64,000 nt of DNA from NCBI RefSeq assembly GCF_010731735.1, contig NZ_AP022588.1, forward strand, positions 2,046,001 through 2,110,000. Reading direction: 5' to 3'. The notes beneath the pieces are model-generated. The model made no database searches and was not told the DNA's origin. It saw nothing but the letters and a program-made list of their open reading frames with translations. This stretch comes from Mycolicibacterium sediminis. GTDB taxonomy: Bacteria; Actinomycetota; Actinomycetes; Mycobacteriales; Mycobacteriaceae. Both the position numbers and the translations under genes were made by a program. Positions 1 to 8,335 of the stretch are shown in pieces; positions within the stretch are counted from its first letter, which is position 1, and every line of letters starts with the position of its first letter.

Positions 1-249
1 GCGGTCGAGGGTGACCTCCCGCAGCTCTGCGACCAGCCGGGTGTCGTCCTGGGAGGCGAAGAAGGTCGCGTCGACGCCGAACACCTCGGTGATGCGCAGC
101 AGGACGGGGACCGTGAGTGGCCGGACGTCGTGCTCGATCTGATTGAGATAGCTGGGCGAGATCTCGAGCATCTGCGCGAGGGCAGACTGGCTGAATCCGC
201 GTTCGCTGCGCAGCTGGCGCAACCGCACGCCGACGAAGGTCTTGGCCAC
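1..249 (-). CDS. ramB: RamB-like XRE regulator of acetate/glyoxylate metabolism (5' end only)
   Basis: Only the first 83 codons are in the window; the gene runs off the left edge. Translation from the GTG at 249-247 gives an XRE/Cro-type helix-turn-helix over about residues 9-65, with the motif [14 protein letters not shown] typical of the RamB/PrpC-regulator family. In mycobacteria and corynebacteria RamB represses glyoxylate-cycle genes, including isocitrate lyase. It is divergent from the thioesterase at 328, and aceA is only 1.2 kb away with a candidate RamB box upstream, which supports the name. The sensor and ligand-binding C-terminus cannot be seen. Confidence 0.85.
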   Translation of the reverse strand, partial: MAKTFVGVRLRQLRSERGFSQSALAQMLEISPSYLNQIEHDVRPLTVPVLLRITEVFGVDATFFASQDDTRLVAELREVTLDR

Positions 250-327
250 CCCAACAGCCTAAACACCGTTGCCAAGGATCGCCTTCGCAGTCTTGGCAGG
301 CACACCGCTGTGGCAGGATCTAGAGCC

Positions 328-1161
328 GTGAGCACCAAGGATGGAGCGTCGGCGGTACGTGCGACGGTGGGCCTGTCCAAGGCGATGATGCCCGTTCCCG
401 ACCCGCACCCCGACGTCTTCGACGTCGAGTGGCCGCTGCGGGTCGCCGACGTCGACCGCGAGGGCAGGCTCAAGTTCGATGCCGCCACCCGTCACATCCA
501 GGACGTCGGCTCCGATCAGTTGCGCGAGATGGGATTCGAGGAGACGCACCCGCTCTGGATCGTCCGGCGCACGATGATCGACCTGATCGAGCCCATCCTC
601 TTCAAGGACATGCTGCGCATGCGGCGCTGGTGCTCCGGCACGTCCAACCGGTGGTGCGACATGCGCGTGCGCATCGACGGCCGCAAGGGTGGGCTGATGG
701 AGTCCGAGGCGTTCTGGATCAACATCAATCGCGAGACGCAGGGACCGGCCCGGATATCCGACGACTTCCTGTCGGGACTGCACCGCACCACCGACGTGAA
801 CCGGCTGCGATGGAAGGCCTACCTCAAGGCCGGCAGCCGCGAGGACGCCGAGCACGTGCGCGAGTACCCGGTCCGTACGAGCGACATCGACATCTTCGAC
901 CACATGAACAACTCGGTGTACTGGAGCGTGATCGAGGACTTCCTGTACGCGCATCCGGAGCTGATGGCTGCGCCGCTGCGGGTCACCATCGAGCACGACC
1001 TCCCGGTTGCGCTCGGGGACCGGTTGGAGATCATCCGTCACGTGCATCCCGCCGGATCCACCGAACAGTTCGGTGCGGACCTCTCGGACCGGACTGTGAC
1101 GACGCTCACGTATGCGGTTGGCGACGAGACCAAAGCGGTCGCCGCGATCTTCCCGCTCTGA
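328..1161 (+). CDS. Acyl-ACP thioesterase family protein (Rv0466-like)
   Basis: A protein of about 277 residues with two tandem hotdog-fold thioesterase halves. The first half has IQDVGSDQLREMGFEE and the second YPVRTSDIDIFDHMNNSVYW, where the D-x-F-D-H-M-N-N segment is typical of acyl-ACP and 4-hydroxybenzoyl-CoA-like thioesterases. The family hydrolyses acyl thioesters to release fatty acids; the physiological acyl chain is unknown. GTG at 328 was chosen because AGGA lies about 9 nt upstream; GTG at 367 is an alternative that aligns with shorter homologues. It is divergent from ramB and precedes aceA on the same strand. Confidence 0.8.
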   Translation: MSTKDGASAVRATVGLSKAMMPVPDPHPDVFDVEWPLRVADVDREGRLKFDAATRHIQDVGSDQLREMGFEETHPLWIVRRTMIDLIEPILFKDMLRMRRWCSGTSNRWCDMRVRIDGRKGGLMESEAFWININRETQGPARISDDFLSGLHRTTDVNRLRWKAYLKAGSREDAEHVREYPVRTSDIDIFDHMNNSVYWSVIEDFLYAHPELMAAPLRVTIEHDLPVALGDRLEIIRHVHPAGSTEQFGADLSDRTVTTLTYAVGDETKAVAAIFPL

Positions 1162-1175
1162 CGCCCGGGTTCTAA

Positions 1176-1191
1176 CAGTACGGGCGTACTG
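1176..1191. terminator. Short perfect palindrome after the thioesterase gene
   Basis: CAGTAC and GTACTG flank a 4-nt loop 14 bp after the stop codon. It has no T tract, so it could be a weak intrinsic terminator of the thioesterase gene or an operator in the aceA upstream region. Confidence 0.3.
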
Positions 1192-1249
1192 ACCTGCGAC
1201 GATTCGTTACCCGGCGGTAACTTCTGAACCGTTTCAGCTAGCAGTGGTC

Positions 1250-1265
1250 TTCGCAAAGTTCGCAA
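1250..1265 (+). promoter_or_regulatory. Candidate RamB box upstream of aceA
   Basis: TTCGCAAAGTTCGCAA is a direct repeat of TTCGCAA. It closely matches the RamB operator described in actinobacteria (core GCAAAGTT in this orientation). It lies about 157 bp before the aceA start, and ramB itself is at the left edge of the window. A second partial TTGGCAA occurs near 1289. The call rests on motif similarity only. Confidence 0.45.
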
Positions 1266-1422
1266 TACGCTCGTACGGTTTGGCCTAAATTGGCAACCGG
1301 AATGGGTGGACCAGCACCGATGCTGTGTGCCATCGTCGTATTAGCACAGAAGTTAAGGCGCTGCGGTGTTAACAGACTTGCACCGCGGCGACACGGATAG
1401 TGAAGCAATCGAAGGAGCACCC

Positions 1423-2709
1423 ATGTCCACCGTCGGCACGCCCAAGAGCCCCGAGCAGATCCAGCACGACTGGAAGACCAACCCCCGCTGGAAGGGCATC
1501 GAGCGCACGTACAGCGCCGAGGACGTCGTCGCCCTCCAGGGCAGCGTCGTCGAGGAGGCCACCCTGGCCCGCCGCGGCGCGGAGGTCCTGTGGGAGCAGC
1601 TGCACACCATGGACTACGTCAACTCCCTCGGTGCGCTGACCGGCAACCAGGCCGTCCAGCAGGTGCGCGCGGGCCTCAAGGCCATCTACCTGTCCGGGTG
1701 GCAGGTCGCCGGTGACGCGAACCTCTCCGGTCACACCTACCCCGACCAGAGCCTCTACCCGGCCAACTCGGTGCCGCAGATCGTGCGCCGCATCAACAAT
1801 GCGCTGCTGCGCGCCGACCAGATCTCCAAGGTCGAGGGCGACACCTCGGTGGAGAACTGGCTCGCCCCGATCGTCGCCGACGGTGAAGCCGGCTTCGGTG
1901 GCGCGCTCAACGTCTACGAGCTGCAGAAGGCCATGATTGCCGCCGGCGTCGCCGGTTCGCACTGGGAGGACCAGCTGGCGTCGGAGAAGAAGTGCGGCCA
2001 CCTCGGTGGCAAGGTGCTCATCCCGACCCAGCAGCACATCCGCACCCTGACCTCGGCCCGTCTCGCGGCCGACGTCGCCGACGTGCCGACCCTGGTCATC
2101 GCCCGCACCGACGCCGAGGCCGCCACCCTGATCACCTCCGACGTCGACGAGCGCGATCAGCCGTTCATCACCGGCGAGCGGACCAAGGAGGGCTTCTACC
2201 ACGTCAAGAACGGTGTCGAGCCCTGCATCGCCCGCGCCAAGGCCTACGCTCCCTACTCCGATCTGATCTGGATGGAGACCGGTACGCCGGACCTCGAGCT
2301 GGCCAAGAAGTTCTCCGAGGCCGTCAAGGCGGACTTCCCCGACCAGATGCTGGCCTACAACTGCTCGCCGTCGTTCAACTGGAAGCAGCACCTGGACGAC
2401 GCGACCATCGCTAAGTTCCAGAACGAACTCGGTGCGATGGGCTTCAAGTTCCAGTTCATCACCCTGGCCGGCTTCCACGCCCTCAACTACTCGATGTTCG
2501 ATCTGGCCCACGGCTACGCCCGCAACCAGATGAGCGCCTACGTCGAGCTGCAGGAGCGTGAGTTCGCCGCCGAGGAGCGTGGCTACACCGCGACGAAGCA
2601 CCAGCGCGAGGTCGGCGCCGGCTACTTCGACCGCATCGCCACCACCGTGGATCCCACCTCGTCGACCACCGCGCTCGCGGGCTCGACCGAAGAGGGCCAG
2701 TTCCACTAG
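1423..2709 (+). CDS. aceA: Isocitrate lyase
   Basis: A 428-residue class I isocitrate lyase that cleaves isocitrate to glyoxylate and succinate in the cytosol, the first step of the glyoxylate shunt used on fatty acids and acetate; in mycobacteria it also serves as methylisocitrate lyase. The catalytic loop KKCGH is intact, with the nucleophile at Cys191, the same number as in M. tuberculosis Icl1. Length is normal for Icl1. ATG 1423 has a strong GAAGGAG ribosome site 5-6 nt upstream. A long 5' region of about 260 bp with a RamB-like box suggests carbon-source control. fadB2 follows after a palindromic repeat. Confidence 0.97.
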   Translation: MSTVGTPKSPEQIQHDWKTNPRWKGIERTYSAEDVVALQGSVVEEATLARRGAEVLWEQLHTMDYVNSLGALTGNQAVQQVRAGLKAIYLSGWQVAGDANLSGHTYPDQSLYPANSVPQIVRRINNALLRADQISKVEGDTSVENWLAPIVADGEAGFGGALNVYELQKAMIAAGVAGSHWEDQLASEKKCGHLGGKVLIPTQQHIRTLTSARLAADVADVPTLVIARTDAEAATLITSDVDERDQPFITGERTKEGFYHVKNGVEPCIARAKAYAPYSDLIWMETGTPDLELAKKFSEAVKADFPDQMLAYNCSPSFNWKQHLDDATIAKFQNELGAMGFKFQFITLAGFHALNYSMFDLAHGYARNQMSAYVELQEREFAAEERGYTATKHQREVGAGYFDRIATTVDPTSSTTALAGSTEEGQFH

Positions 2710-2724
2710 CCACTAATTCACTAC

Positions 2725-2788
2725 CGCCGAGTGCACGGTTGTTGAACGCAAACGTCGAGAAGACGTGTCAGCAACCGTGCACTCGGCG
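2725..2788. repeat. Palindromic repeat, copy A (between aceA and fadB2)
   Basis: The left arm 2725-2744 and right arm 2769-2788 pair over 20 bases with one mismatch; the outer 17 are perfect. An inner stem ACGTC/GACGT sits in the loop. The arm CGCCGAGTGCACGGTTGTTG is shared with copies at 3667-3730 and 4635-4698. It ends 17 bp before the fadB2 start, so a transcript from aceA would have to pass through a strong hairpin. Confidence 0.85.
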
Positions 2789-2805
2789 TATGTAAGGGTG
2801 ACGGT

Positions 2806-3660
2806 ATGACTATCGAGCGGGTAGGCGTCGTCGGCGCCGGACAGATGGGCGCGGGCATCGCGGAGGTGTCGCTGCGCGCGGGCGTGGACGTCCGCATCTA
2901 CGAGCCCACCGAGGCGCTGGCGCAGGCCGGCCGCGACCGCATCACGACGTCCCTCGAGCGCGGCGTCAGCAGGGGCAAGCTCACCGAGGCCGAACGCGAC
3001 GAGGCGCTCGGGCGGCTCAGCGTCGCCACCGACATCGCGGACCTGGCCGACCGGCAGTTGGTCGTCGAGGCCATCGTCGAGGATGCCGCCGTCAAGGCGA
3101 AGGTGTTCGCCCAACTCGACGAGGCCATCACCGATCCCGACGCGGTGCTGGCGTCGAACACGTCGAGCATCCCGATCATGAAGATCGCCGCCGCGACCAA
3201 GAATCCGAGCCGCGTGCTGGGTCTGCACTTCTTCAATCCGGTGCCCGTGCTGCCGCTCGTCGAGCTGGTGCCGACGTTGGTCACGAACGACGAGGCGCTC
3301 GCCCGCGTTGCTCAGTTCGCGGGCGAGACGCTGGGCAAGAAGGTGGTGCGCTGCACCGATCGCTCGGGCTTCGTCGTCAACGCTCTGCTCGTGCCGTACC
3401 TCCTGTCGGCGATCCGGATGGCCGAGGCTGGCGTGGCGACGGTCGAGGACATCGACACGGCCGTGGTTGCCGGGCTCTCGCATCCGATGGGTCCGCTGAA
3501 GCTGTCGGATCTGGTCGGGCTGGACACGCTGAAGCTGATCGCGGACTCGATGTTCGAGGAGTTCAAGGAGCCGCTCTACGGTCCGCCGCCGCTGCTGCAG
3601 CGGATGGTCGAGGCGGGTCAGCTCGGCAAGAAGTCGGGTAAGGGTTTCTACACGTATTGA
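2806..3660 (+). CDS. fadB2: 3-hydroxybutyryl-CoA dehydrogenase
   Basis: A 284-residue NAD(P)-dependent 3-hydroxyacyl-CoA dehydrogenase. The Rossmann motif GAGQMG is at residues 10-15. The catalytic region HFFNPVPVLPLVELV starts at His141, and the C-terminal dimerisation domain ends GKKSGKGFYTY as in the family. It interconverts acetoacetyl-CoA and 3-hydroxybutyryl-CoA in the cytosol, fitting the lipid and acetate catabolism theme with aceA. AAGGGTG precedes ATG 2806. It converges on the DUF559 gene, with palindromic repeat B filling the space between the two stops. Confidence 0.95.
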   Translation: MTIERVGVVGAGQMGAGIAEVSLRAGVDVRIYEPTEALAQAGRDRITTSLERGVSRGKLTEAERDEALGRLSVATDIADLADRQLVVEAIVEDAAVKAKVFAQLDEAITDPDAVLASNTSSIPIMKIAAATKNPSRVLGLHFFNPVPVLPLVELVPTLVTNDEALARVAQFAGETLGKKVVRCTDRSGFVVNALLVPYLLSAIRMAEAGVATVEDIDTAVVAGLSHPMGPLKLSDLVGLDTLKLIADSMFEEFKEPLYGPPPLLQRMVEAGQLGKKSGKGFYTY

Positions 3661-3666
3661 TCTCGG

Positions 3667-3730
3667 CGCCGACACCACGGTTGTTGTACGGGAACCTCGA
3701 GTAGCACCGTCAACAAGCGTGCACTCGGCG
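3667..3730. repeat. Palindromic repeat, copy B (between convergent fadB2 and DUF559 genes)
   Basis: Arms 3667-3686 and 3711-3730 pair over 20 positions with four mismatches. The right arm CAACAAGCGTGCACTCGGCG is almost identical to that of copy C. It begins 6 bp after the fadB2 stop and ends 3 bp before the opposing stop codon, exactly filling the gap, which fits a role as a bidirectional terminator. Confidence 0.8.
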
Positions 3731-3733
3731 GGA

Positions 3734-4591
3734 TCAGGACGGCATGCCCGCCGCACGCAGCGCTGCAGTCACCCGTTGCGCGACGGCCGGACGCTGGTAG
3801 CGGAGCTGCCGCGCGCTGACCCGGACGATGGTCCAGCCGCGATTGGCCAGGTACTCCAGCCGATCGATGTCGTTCGCATAGTCCTCCGGACCGGTGAAGT
3901 GCTGCTCGCCGTCGTACTCGACACCGACCGACCATCGTGACCAACCCATGTCGATGCGGCGCTTGACGCGGCCGTTCTCCGTGACGGGGATCTGCGTCTC
4001 GGGCCGCGGAAGCCCTGCGTCCACCAGCAGCAGTCGCAGTCGCGTCTCCTGCGGCGACTCGGCGCCACCGTCGACGAGGTCGAGCGCCATGCGCAGTCGA
4101 CGGATTCCGCGTGCTCCCGGGTACCTGGCGGCCACCGCCTCGATCTCCGATGCCGGGACTCGTGTCGCGTTGAGCAGCGCGTCGATCCGGATCACGCCCA
4201 GTTCGAGGCTGAGTCGCCGACCCAGGTCGTAGCCGGTGCGGGCGGCGGTGGTGCACCTGATCTCGCCGACACGTCTCAGCTCGTCGTCGCGAATGCAATT
4301 GCTGCGCACGGCGATCCCGTTGGGTGCGCCCCGTCGGGCGTGCACGACCTCTGCGGGCAGGTCAGCGGGGATCCACTTGCTACCCAACAGCGCCGCTGCG
4401 CTGTGGCCGACGAGTATCGCTCGCCGGTCGGACCACAGCCATGCCGCCCGAGCCCGGTCTATCGCGGTGAGTTCGACACCGTTCGGGGCGTAGACGTTGC
4501 GGTGCACCTTCGTGTACCTGCGTCGCAGATCGCGACGGGTGACGTCGCCGGTGGCGAGGGCCTCCGTGCCGACGATGAAGGGGTCGCGCAT
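3734..4591 (-). CDS. AbiEi-like/DUF559 (Vsr-fold) protein, unknown role
   Basis: A 285-residue protein with two parts. The N-terminal half (about residues 1-90) has a winged-helix, AbiEi-antitoxin-like look with the motif VHRNVYAPNG. The C-terminal part, about residues 195-280, is DUF559, with RIDMGWSRWSVGVEYDGEQH, a very-short-patch-repair endonuclease-like fold; the Asp and the Glu of VEYDGEQH are the likely catalytic acids. Such genes are common in mycobacteria but have no assigned function. ATG 4591 was preferred to the upstream GTG at 4633 because that extension would run into repeat C. Copies of the palindrome flank both ends, so the gene may be linked to the repeat family, though this is inference. 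Confidence 0.7.
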   Translation of the reverse strand: MRDPFIVGTEALATGDVTRRDLRRRYTKVHRNVYAPNGVELTAIDRARAAWLWSDRRAILVGHSAAALLGSKWIPADLPAEVVHARRGAPNGIAVRSNCIRDDELRRVGEIRCTTAARTGYDLGRRLSLELGVIRIDALLNATRVPASEIEAVAARYPGARGIRRLRMALDLVDGGAESPQETRLRLLLVDAGLPRPETQIPVTENGRVKRRIDMGWSRWSVGVEYDGEQHFTGPEDYANDIDRLEYLANRGWTIVRVSARQLRYQRPAVAQRVTAALRAAGMPS

Positions 4592-4634
4592 GGATACATC
4601 GTCACCGCTGCGGCGAGGTACTCCCGACACCAAT

Positions 4635-4698
4635 CGTCGAGTGCACGCTTGTTGCCGCCGCTACTCGGCCGATGCGTACAACAAGCGTGCGCTCGGCG
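4635..4698. repeat. Palindromic repeat, copy C (between ppk2 and DUF559 genes)
   Basis: Arms 4635-4654 and 4679-4698 pair over 20 bases with two mismatches around a 24-nt loop. It starts 2 bp after the ppk2 stop codon on the minus strand, so it is placed to end ppk2 transcripts and lies just upstream of the DUF559 gene. Confidence 0.85.
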
Positions 4699-4700
4699 CA

Positions 4701-5573
4701 TCAGGCCGAAGCGAGCCGCGTCTTCTCCGCCTCGATGTCGAAATCAGCGGGGGGCCAGGACAAGTCGAGGCCTTCGAGCGCCTCGATCAGCAGCTCGGTG
4801 ACCGCCAACCGCGCGTACCACTTGCGGTCGCAGGGGATGACGTGCCAGGGCGCGACGTCGGTCGAGGTGCGCTCGAGCATCGCCTGGTAGGCCTCCTGGT
4901 AGCGGGGCCAGAGCAGGCGCTCGTCGACGTCGGCGGGGTTGTACTTCCAGTACTTGTCGGGCCGGTCGAGGCGTTCGGAGAGCCGCTTCTTCTGCTCGTC
5001 GAGCGACACGAACATCGCGACCTTGACGATCGTGGTGCCGTCGAGGGCGATTCGCTTCTCGAAGTCGTTGATCGTGTCGTACCGCGTGCTCCAGATCTCC
5101 GGCGCGACGAGGTCGTGCACGCGCACGATCAGCACGTCCTCGTAGTGCGAGCGGTCGAACACGCCGACGTGGCCGGAGGTGGGCAGCCGCGCCTCGACCC
5201 GCCACAGGAAGTCGTGTGCCAGCTCCTCCTCGGTCGGCTTGCCGAAGTTCGCGTACTGGATGCCCTGCGGATTGCCGGCGCCGACAACGTGTTTCACGAT
5301 GCCGCCCTTACCGGAGGTGTCCATGCCCTGCAGCACCAGCAGCACCTTGCGGTTGTCGCCGGCGAGGCTGTTGGCGTAGAGCATCTCCTGCAGCTCGGCG
5401 AACCGCTCGGCGCGCTCGAGCAGCAGGTCGGGCGCATCGCGCTTGCTGCCCTTGAAGCCGGGCGTCGCGTTGGTGTCGATGGCGGCCACCGAGTCGCCCG
5501 GTTTGAATGCGAGATGGATGTGCGGCTCGTGGGTCCACAGGGCGGGCAGATCGTCCGTCGTCTCTTGGCTCAT
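4701..5573 (-). CDS. ppk2: Polyphosphate kinase 2 family protein
   Basis: A 290-residue single-domain PPK2. These P-loop kinases move phosphate between polyphosphate and nucleoside mono- or diphosphates. The Walker A segment GMDTSGKGG is at residues 83-91, followed by the Walker B/lid region VFDRSHYEDVL and the C-terminal motif YARLAVTELLIEAL. Whether it prefers AMP, ADP or GDP cannot be told. The start at 5573 has GGAG about 7 nt upstream. It lies 52 bp behind the TetR gene on the same strand and may be cotranscribed with it; repeat C follows its stop. Confidence 0.88.
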   Translation of the reverse strand: MSQETTDDLPALWTHEPHIHLAFKPGDSVAAIDTNATPGFKGSKRDAPDLLLERAERFAELQEMLYANSLAGDNRKVLLVLQGMDTSGKGGIVKHVVGAGNPQGIQYANFGKPTEEELAHDFLWRVEARLPTSGHVGVFDRSHYEDVLIVRVHDLVAPEIWSTRYDTINDFEKRIALDGTTIVKVAMFVSLDEQKKRLSERLDRPDKYWKYNPADVDERLLWPRYQEAYQAMLERTSTDVAPWHVIPCDRKWYARLAVTELLIEALEGLDLSWPPADFDIEAEKTRLASA

Positions 5574-5625
5574 GCTCGCTCCGGTCCTCGCGCGGCGACT
5601 GCCTCCGACGGCGTCGGTGACCCGA

Positions 5626-6330
5626 TCAGTCAAGCATTTGCGGCGGCAACACAGGGGACGGGTGGGGCATCGAGCGGAACTCCTCGAGCGATCCGCCGAC
5701 CTCGACGATGCCCCGCAGCGCGTTCCACGACAGCATCGTGAGGTAGTCGATCAGCTCGTCGGCCGTCATCCGGGGGTGCGACATCCAGGAGTGGGTGGCC
5801 AGCTGGACGCCGCCGACGATCATGAACGCCCACGGCTGCGCACCGCTGGTGTCCATGCCTGCCTCGGCCATGCGGCGGCGCAGCATGACGCCGAGCATGC
5901 GGGCGATGATCTGTTCGGAGTCCGCGACGGCCTTGCTCTTGCTCGCCGAGCTGTTGGCCATGACGAACGGGTAGATCTCGGGTTCGGCGGCGACCGTGGC
6001 GACGTAGACGCGGATGATCTCGCGGGTCAGGTCGTAGCCGTCGAGGTGGGCGGTCAGCGCCGCGGCCATGTTCGGGATCAGCGTGGTCTGCGCGAACCGC
6101 ATCATGACCGCCGTGGTCAGGTCGTTCTTGTCGACGAAGTAGCGGTACAGCACGGTCTTGGACACACCGATCTCGGCGGCGATCTCGTCCATGCTGACGT
6201 TGCTGCCGCGCAACCGGATGGCATCGAGCGTCCCGTCGACCAGCTCGTTGCGGCGATCGACTTTGTGCTGATGCCAGCGTCGTTTGCGCCCGTCGGTCTT
6301 CACCGCCCCGGCAGGTGATTGGTGTGCCAC
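5626..6330 (-). CDS. TetR-family transcriptional regulator (Rv0472c-like)
   Basis: A 234-residue TetR regulator. The N-terminal helix-turn-helix is at about residues 40-75 (VSMDEIAAEIGVSKTVLYRYF), and the C-terminal ligand domain is helical with no recognisable effector. The GTG start at 6330 has no strong ribosome site. It is divergent from the DUF445 membrane protein, and a perfect 6-bp palindrome lies in the shared promoter region, suggesting autoregulation and control of that neighbour. ppk2 follows downstream. Confidence 0.85.
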   Translation of the reverse strand: MAHQSPAGAVKTDGRKRRWHQHKVDRRNELVDGTLDAIRLRGSNVSMDEIAAEIGVSKTVLYRYFVDKNDLTTAVMMRFAQTTLIPNMAAALTAHLDGYDLTREIIRVYVATVAAEPEIYPFVMANSSASKSKAVADSEQIIARMLGVMLRRRMAEAGMDTSGAQPWAFMIVGGVQLATHSWMSHPRMTADELIDYLTMLSWNALRGIVEVGGSLEEFRSMPHPSPVLPPQMLD

Positions 6331-6344
6331 TGTCGCAGTTTTCC

Positions 6345-6361
6345 GTTCCGTCGTCCGGAAC
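6345..6361. promoter_or_regulatory. Candidate TetR operator
   Basis: GTTCCG and CGGAAC are separated by 5 bp, a perfect inverted repeat 15 bp upstream of the TetR start and about 75 bp before the DUF445 gene. Spacing and symmetry suit a TetR dimer; no experimental consensus was available for comparison. Confidence 0.4.
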
Positions 6362-6435
6362 GATGATACGGCGCTGTGACGGGTGGCGGGTGGTCGGACG
6401 ACGGGGCACGCGCGGCGATGACGGAGAATGGAGAC

Positions 6436-7746
6436 GTGTCAGCACCTCCCACGAGCGCCGAGCGTCGCGGCTTTGCCGAATCCATGGCCGGCGTCGAATC
6501 TCCGGCCGATGCCGAGCGCCGCCGCGGACTACAGCGGATGAAGGTCGTCGCGACCGGCTTCCTGCTCGGCGCGACGATCGTCTTCCTGCTCTGCACCTGG
6601 GCCCAGTCGCACGGCGCCGCTCCCTGGGTCGGCTACGTCCGGGCCGCCGCGGAGGCGGGCATGGTGGGCGCCCTCGCGGACTGGTTCGCCGTAACGGCCC
6701 TGTTCAAGCACCCGCTGGGCGTGCCGATCCCGCACACGGCGATCATCAAGCGCAAGAAGGATCAGCTCGGCGAGGGGCTCGGCGACTTCGTCCGCGAGAA
6801 CTTCATGTCGTCCGAGGTGATCGAGGGCAAGGTCCGCGAGGCGGAGGTCGCCGGCCGGATGGGCCGGTGGCTGGCGCACCCCACGAACGCCGAGCGCGTC
6901 GCCGCCGAGGCGTCCACGGTGCTGCGGGTGCTGGTCGAGATGCTTCGCGACGACGACGTGCAGCAGTTGCTCGACCGGATGATCGTCAAGCGCGTCGCGG
7001 AACCGCAGTGGGGTCCGCCGGCCGGACGGGTGCTCGCATCGATGCTGGAGGCGGGCCGTCACGAAGCGGTCATACAGCTGCTCGCCGACCGTGCCTTCGA
7101 GTGGTCGCTGAACGCCGGCGACACGATCGAGCGGGTCATCGAGCGGGATTCGCCGACGTGGACCCCCAAGTGGGTCGACGGCCTGGTCGGCGAGCGCATC
7201 CATCGTGAACTGATGGACTTCACCGACAAGGTGCGGCGCAACCCGGAGCACGAGATCCGTCAGTCGGCGAACAAGTTCCTGGTCGAGTTCGCCGACGACC
7301 TGCAACACGACGAGGCGACGATCGCCCGGGCCGAGAAGGTCAAGGACGAGGTCATGGCGCGCGAGGAGGTGGCGCGTGCGGCGGAGACCGCGTGGGGGAC
7401 CGCGAAGCGCATCATCCTCGAGTCCGTCGAGGACCCGTCCTCGGCGCTGCGCGTCCGGGTCGCCGACTCCGTGGTGCACATCGGCGAGTCGTTGCGCGAC
7501 GACCCCGACCTGCGGACCAAGGTCGACAACTGGATCGTCCGGGCCGCGAAACACCTGGTCGAGCAGTATGGGACGGAGATCACAGCGGTCATCACGGAGA
7601 CGATCGAGCGGTGGGACGCCGACGAGGCCAGCCGTCGCATCGAATTGCACGTGGGCCGTGACCTGCAGTTCATCCGCATCAACGGCACCGTGGTGGGGTC
7701 GCTTGCGGGTCTGTTCATCTACTCGATAGCCCAGCTGTTGTTCTGA
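6436..7746 (+). CDS. DUF445 membrane protein (Rv0473-like)
   Basis: A protein of about 436 residues. One transmembrane segment lies near the N-terminus (TGFLLGATIVFLLCTWA), followed by the DUF445 signature AAAEAGMVGALADWFAVTALF. A long charged helical middle region follows, and a C-terminal hydrophobic segment (SLAGLFIYSIAQLLF). The family is membrane-associated with no known function. GTG 6436 has CGGAG 9 nt upstream; ATG 6418 and GTG 6376 are longer in-frame options. It is divergent from, and probably regulated by, the TetR gene. Confidence 0.8.
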   Translation: MSAPPTSAERRGFAESMAGVESPADAERRRGLQRMKVVATGFLLGATIVFLLCTWAQSHGAAPWVGYVRAAAEAGMVGALADWFAVTALFKHPLGVPIPHTAIIKRKKDQLGEGLGDFVRENFMSSEVIEGKVREAEVAGRMGRWLAHPTNAERVAAEASTVLRVLVEMLRDDDVQQLLDRMIVKRVAEPQWGPPAGRVLASMLEAGRHEAVIQLLADRAFEWSLNAGDTIERVIERDSPTWTPKWVDGLVGERIHRELMDFTDKVRRNPEHEIRQSANKFLVEFADDLQHDEATIARAEKVKDEVMAREEVARAAETAWGTAKRIILESVEDPSSALRVRVADSVVHIGESLRDDPDLRTKVDNWIVRAAKHLVEQYGTEITAVITETIERWDADEASRRIELHVGRDLQFIRINGTVVGSLAGLFIYSIAQLLF

Positions 7747-7832
7747 CCTGCGCTAGCAGGTGCTTGCAAAAGTTAGCACTCCGTCCTACCGTTGATCTCG
7801 TCAGGCAACGAACGGACGAAGGGGGCAACGAG

Positions 7833-8261
7833 ATGTCGCAAGACGAGAACATCGCCGCCGTCGTCACCACCGTCGCGTCGAACGCGGCGTCGGACATCGG
7901 CAGCTTCATCCGCGCCAAGCGCGAAGCGGCGCAGGTGTCCGTGCGGCAACTCGCCGAGCAGGCGGGGGTCAGCAACCCCTACCTCAGCCAGATCGAGCGA
8001 GGTCTCCGCAAGCCGTCCGCCGACGTGCTCAGCCAGATCGCGAAGGCGCTTCGAGTGTCCGCAGAGGTGCTCTACGTGCAGGCCGGGATGCTCGAGCCGA
8101 GCGAACACAGCGAGGTGCGGGACGCGATCGTCGCCGATGCCTCGATCACCGAGCGGCAGAAGCAGGTGCTGCTCGACATCTACACGTCCTTCTGCCAGCA
8201 GAACGACGCCTTGGCGGACGCGGACGCCGCCGGAGTAGATGAGGAGTCACCCACTGACTGA
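7833..8261 (+). CDS. XRE-family regulator (Rv0474-like)
   Basis: A 142-residue protein with an XRE helix-turn-helix at about residues 24-80 ([20 protein letters not shown]), followed by a short helical tail. ATG 7833 follows a GAAGGGGG ribosome site. It sits immediately before hbhA, as in M. tuberculosis, and is a good candidate to regulate that adhesin or itself. Upstream, TTGCAAAAGTTAGCACTC at about 7764-7781 includes half of a CIRCE-like element (TTAGCACTC) without its partner. Confidence 0.85.
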   Translation: MSQDENIAAVVTTVASNAASDIGSFIRAKREAAQVSVRQLAEQAGVSNPYLSQIERGLRKPSADVLSQIAKALRVSAEVLYVQAGMLEPSEHSEVRDAIVADASITERQKQVLLDIYTSFCQQNDALADADAAGVDEESPTD

Positions 8262-8335
8262 CGCGCGACTCCACCCCACCACCACGAGCCCCACCACCAC
8301 GAAGACCGAAGACATCCACGAAGGGAATGGCTGAC

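Noticed and set aside
1369..2706. A 445-codon open frame antisense to aceA
   Set aside because: The plus strand encodes a full, well-conserved isocitrate lyase; long antisense frames are expected from high GC at third codon positions, and the product is Gly/Val/Arg-rich without motifs.
2725..4698. An insertion sequence or MITE bounded by the palindromes
   Set aside because: No target-site duplication or transposase was seen, and the copies sit at gene ends rather than bounding a single element with matching flanks.
7764..7781. CIRCE heat-shock operator before the XRE gene
   Set aside because: Only one half (TTAGCACTC) is present; the inverted partner is missing, so HrcA binding is unlikely.
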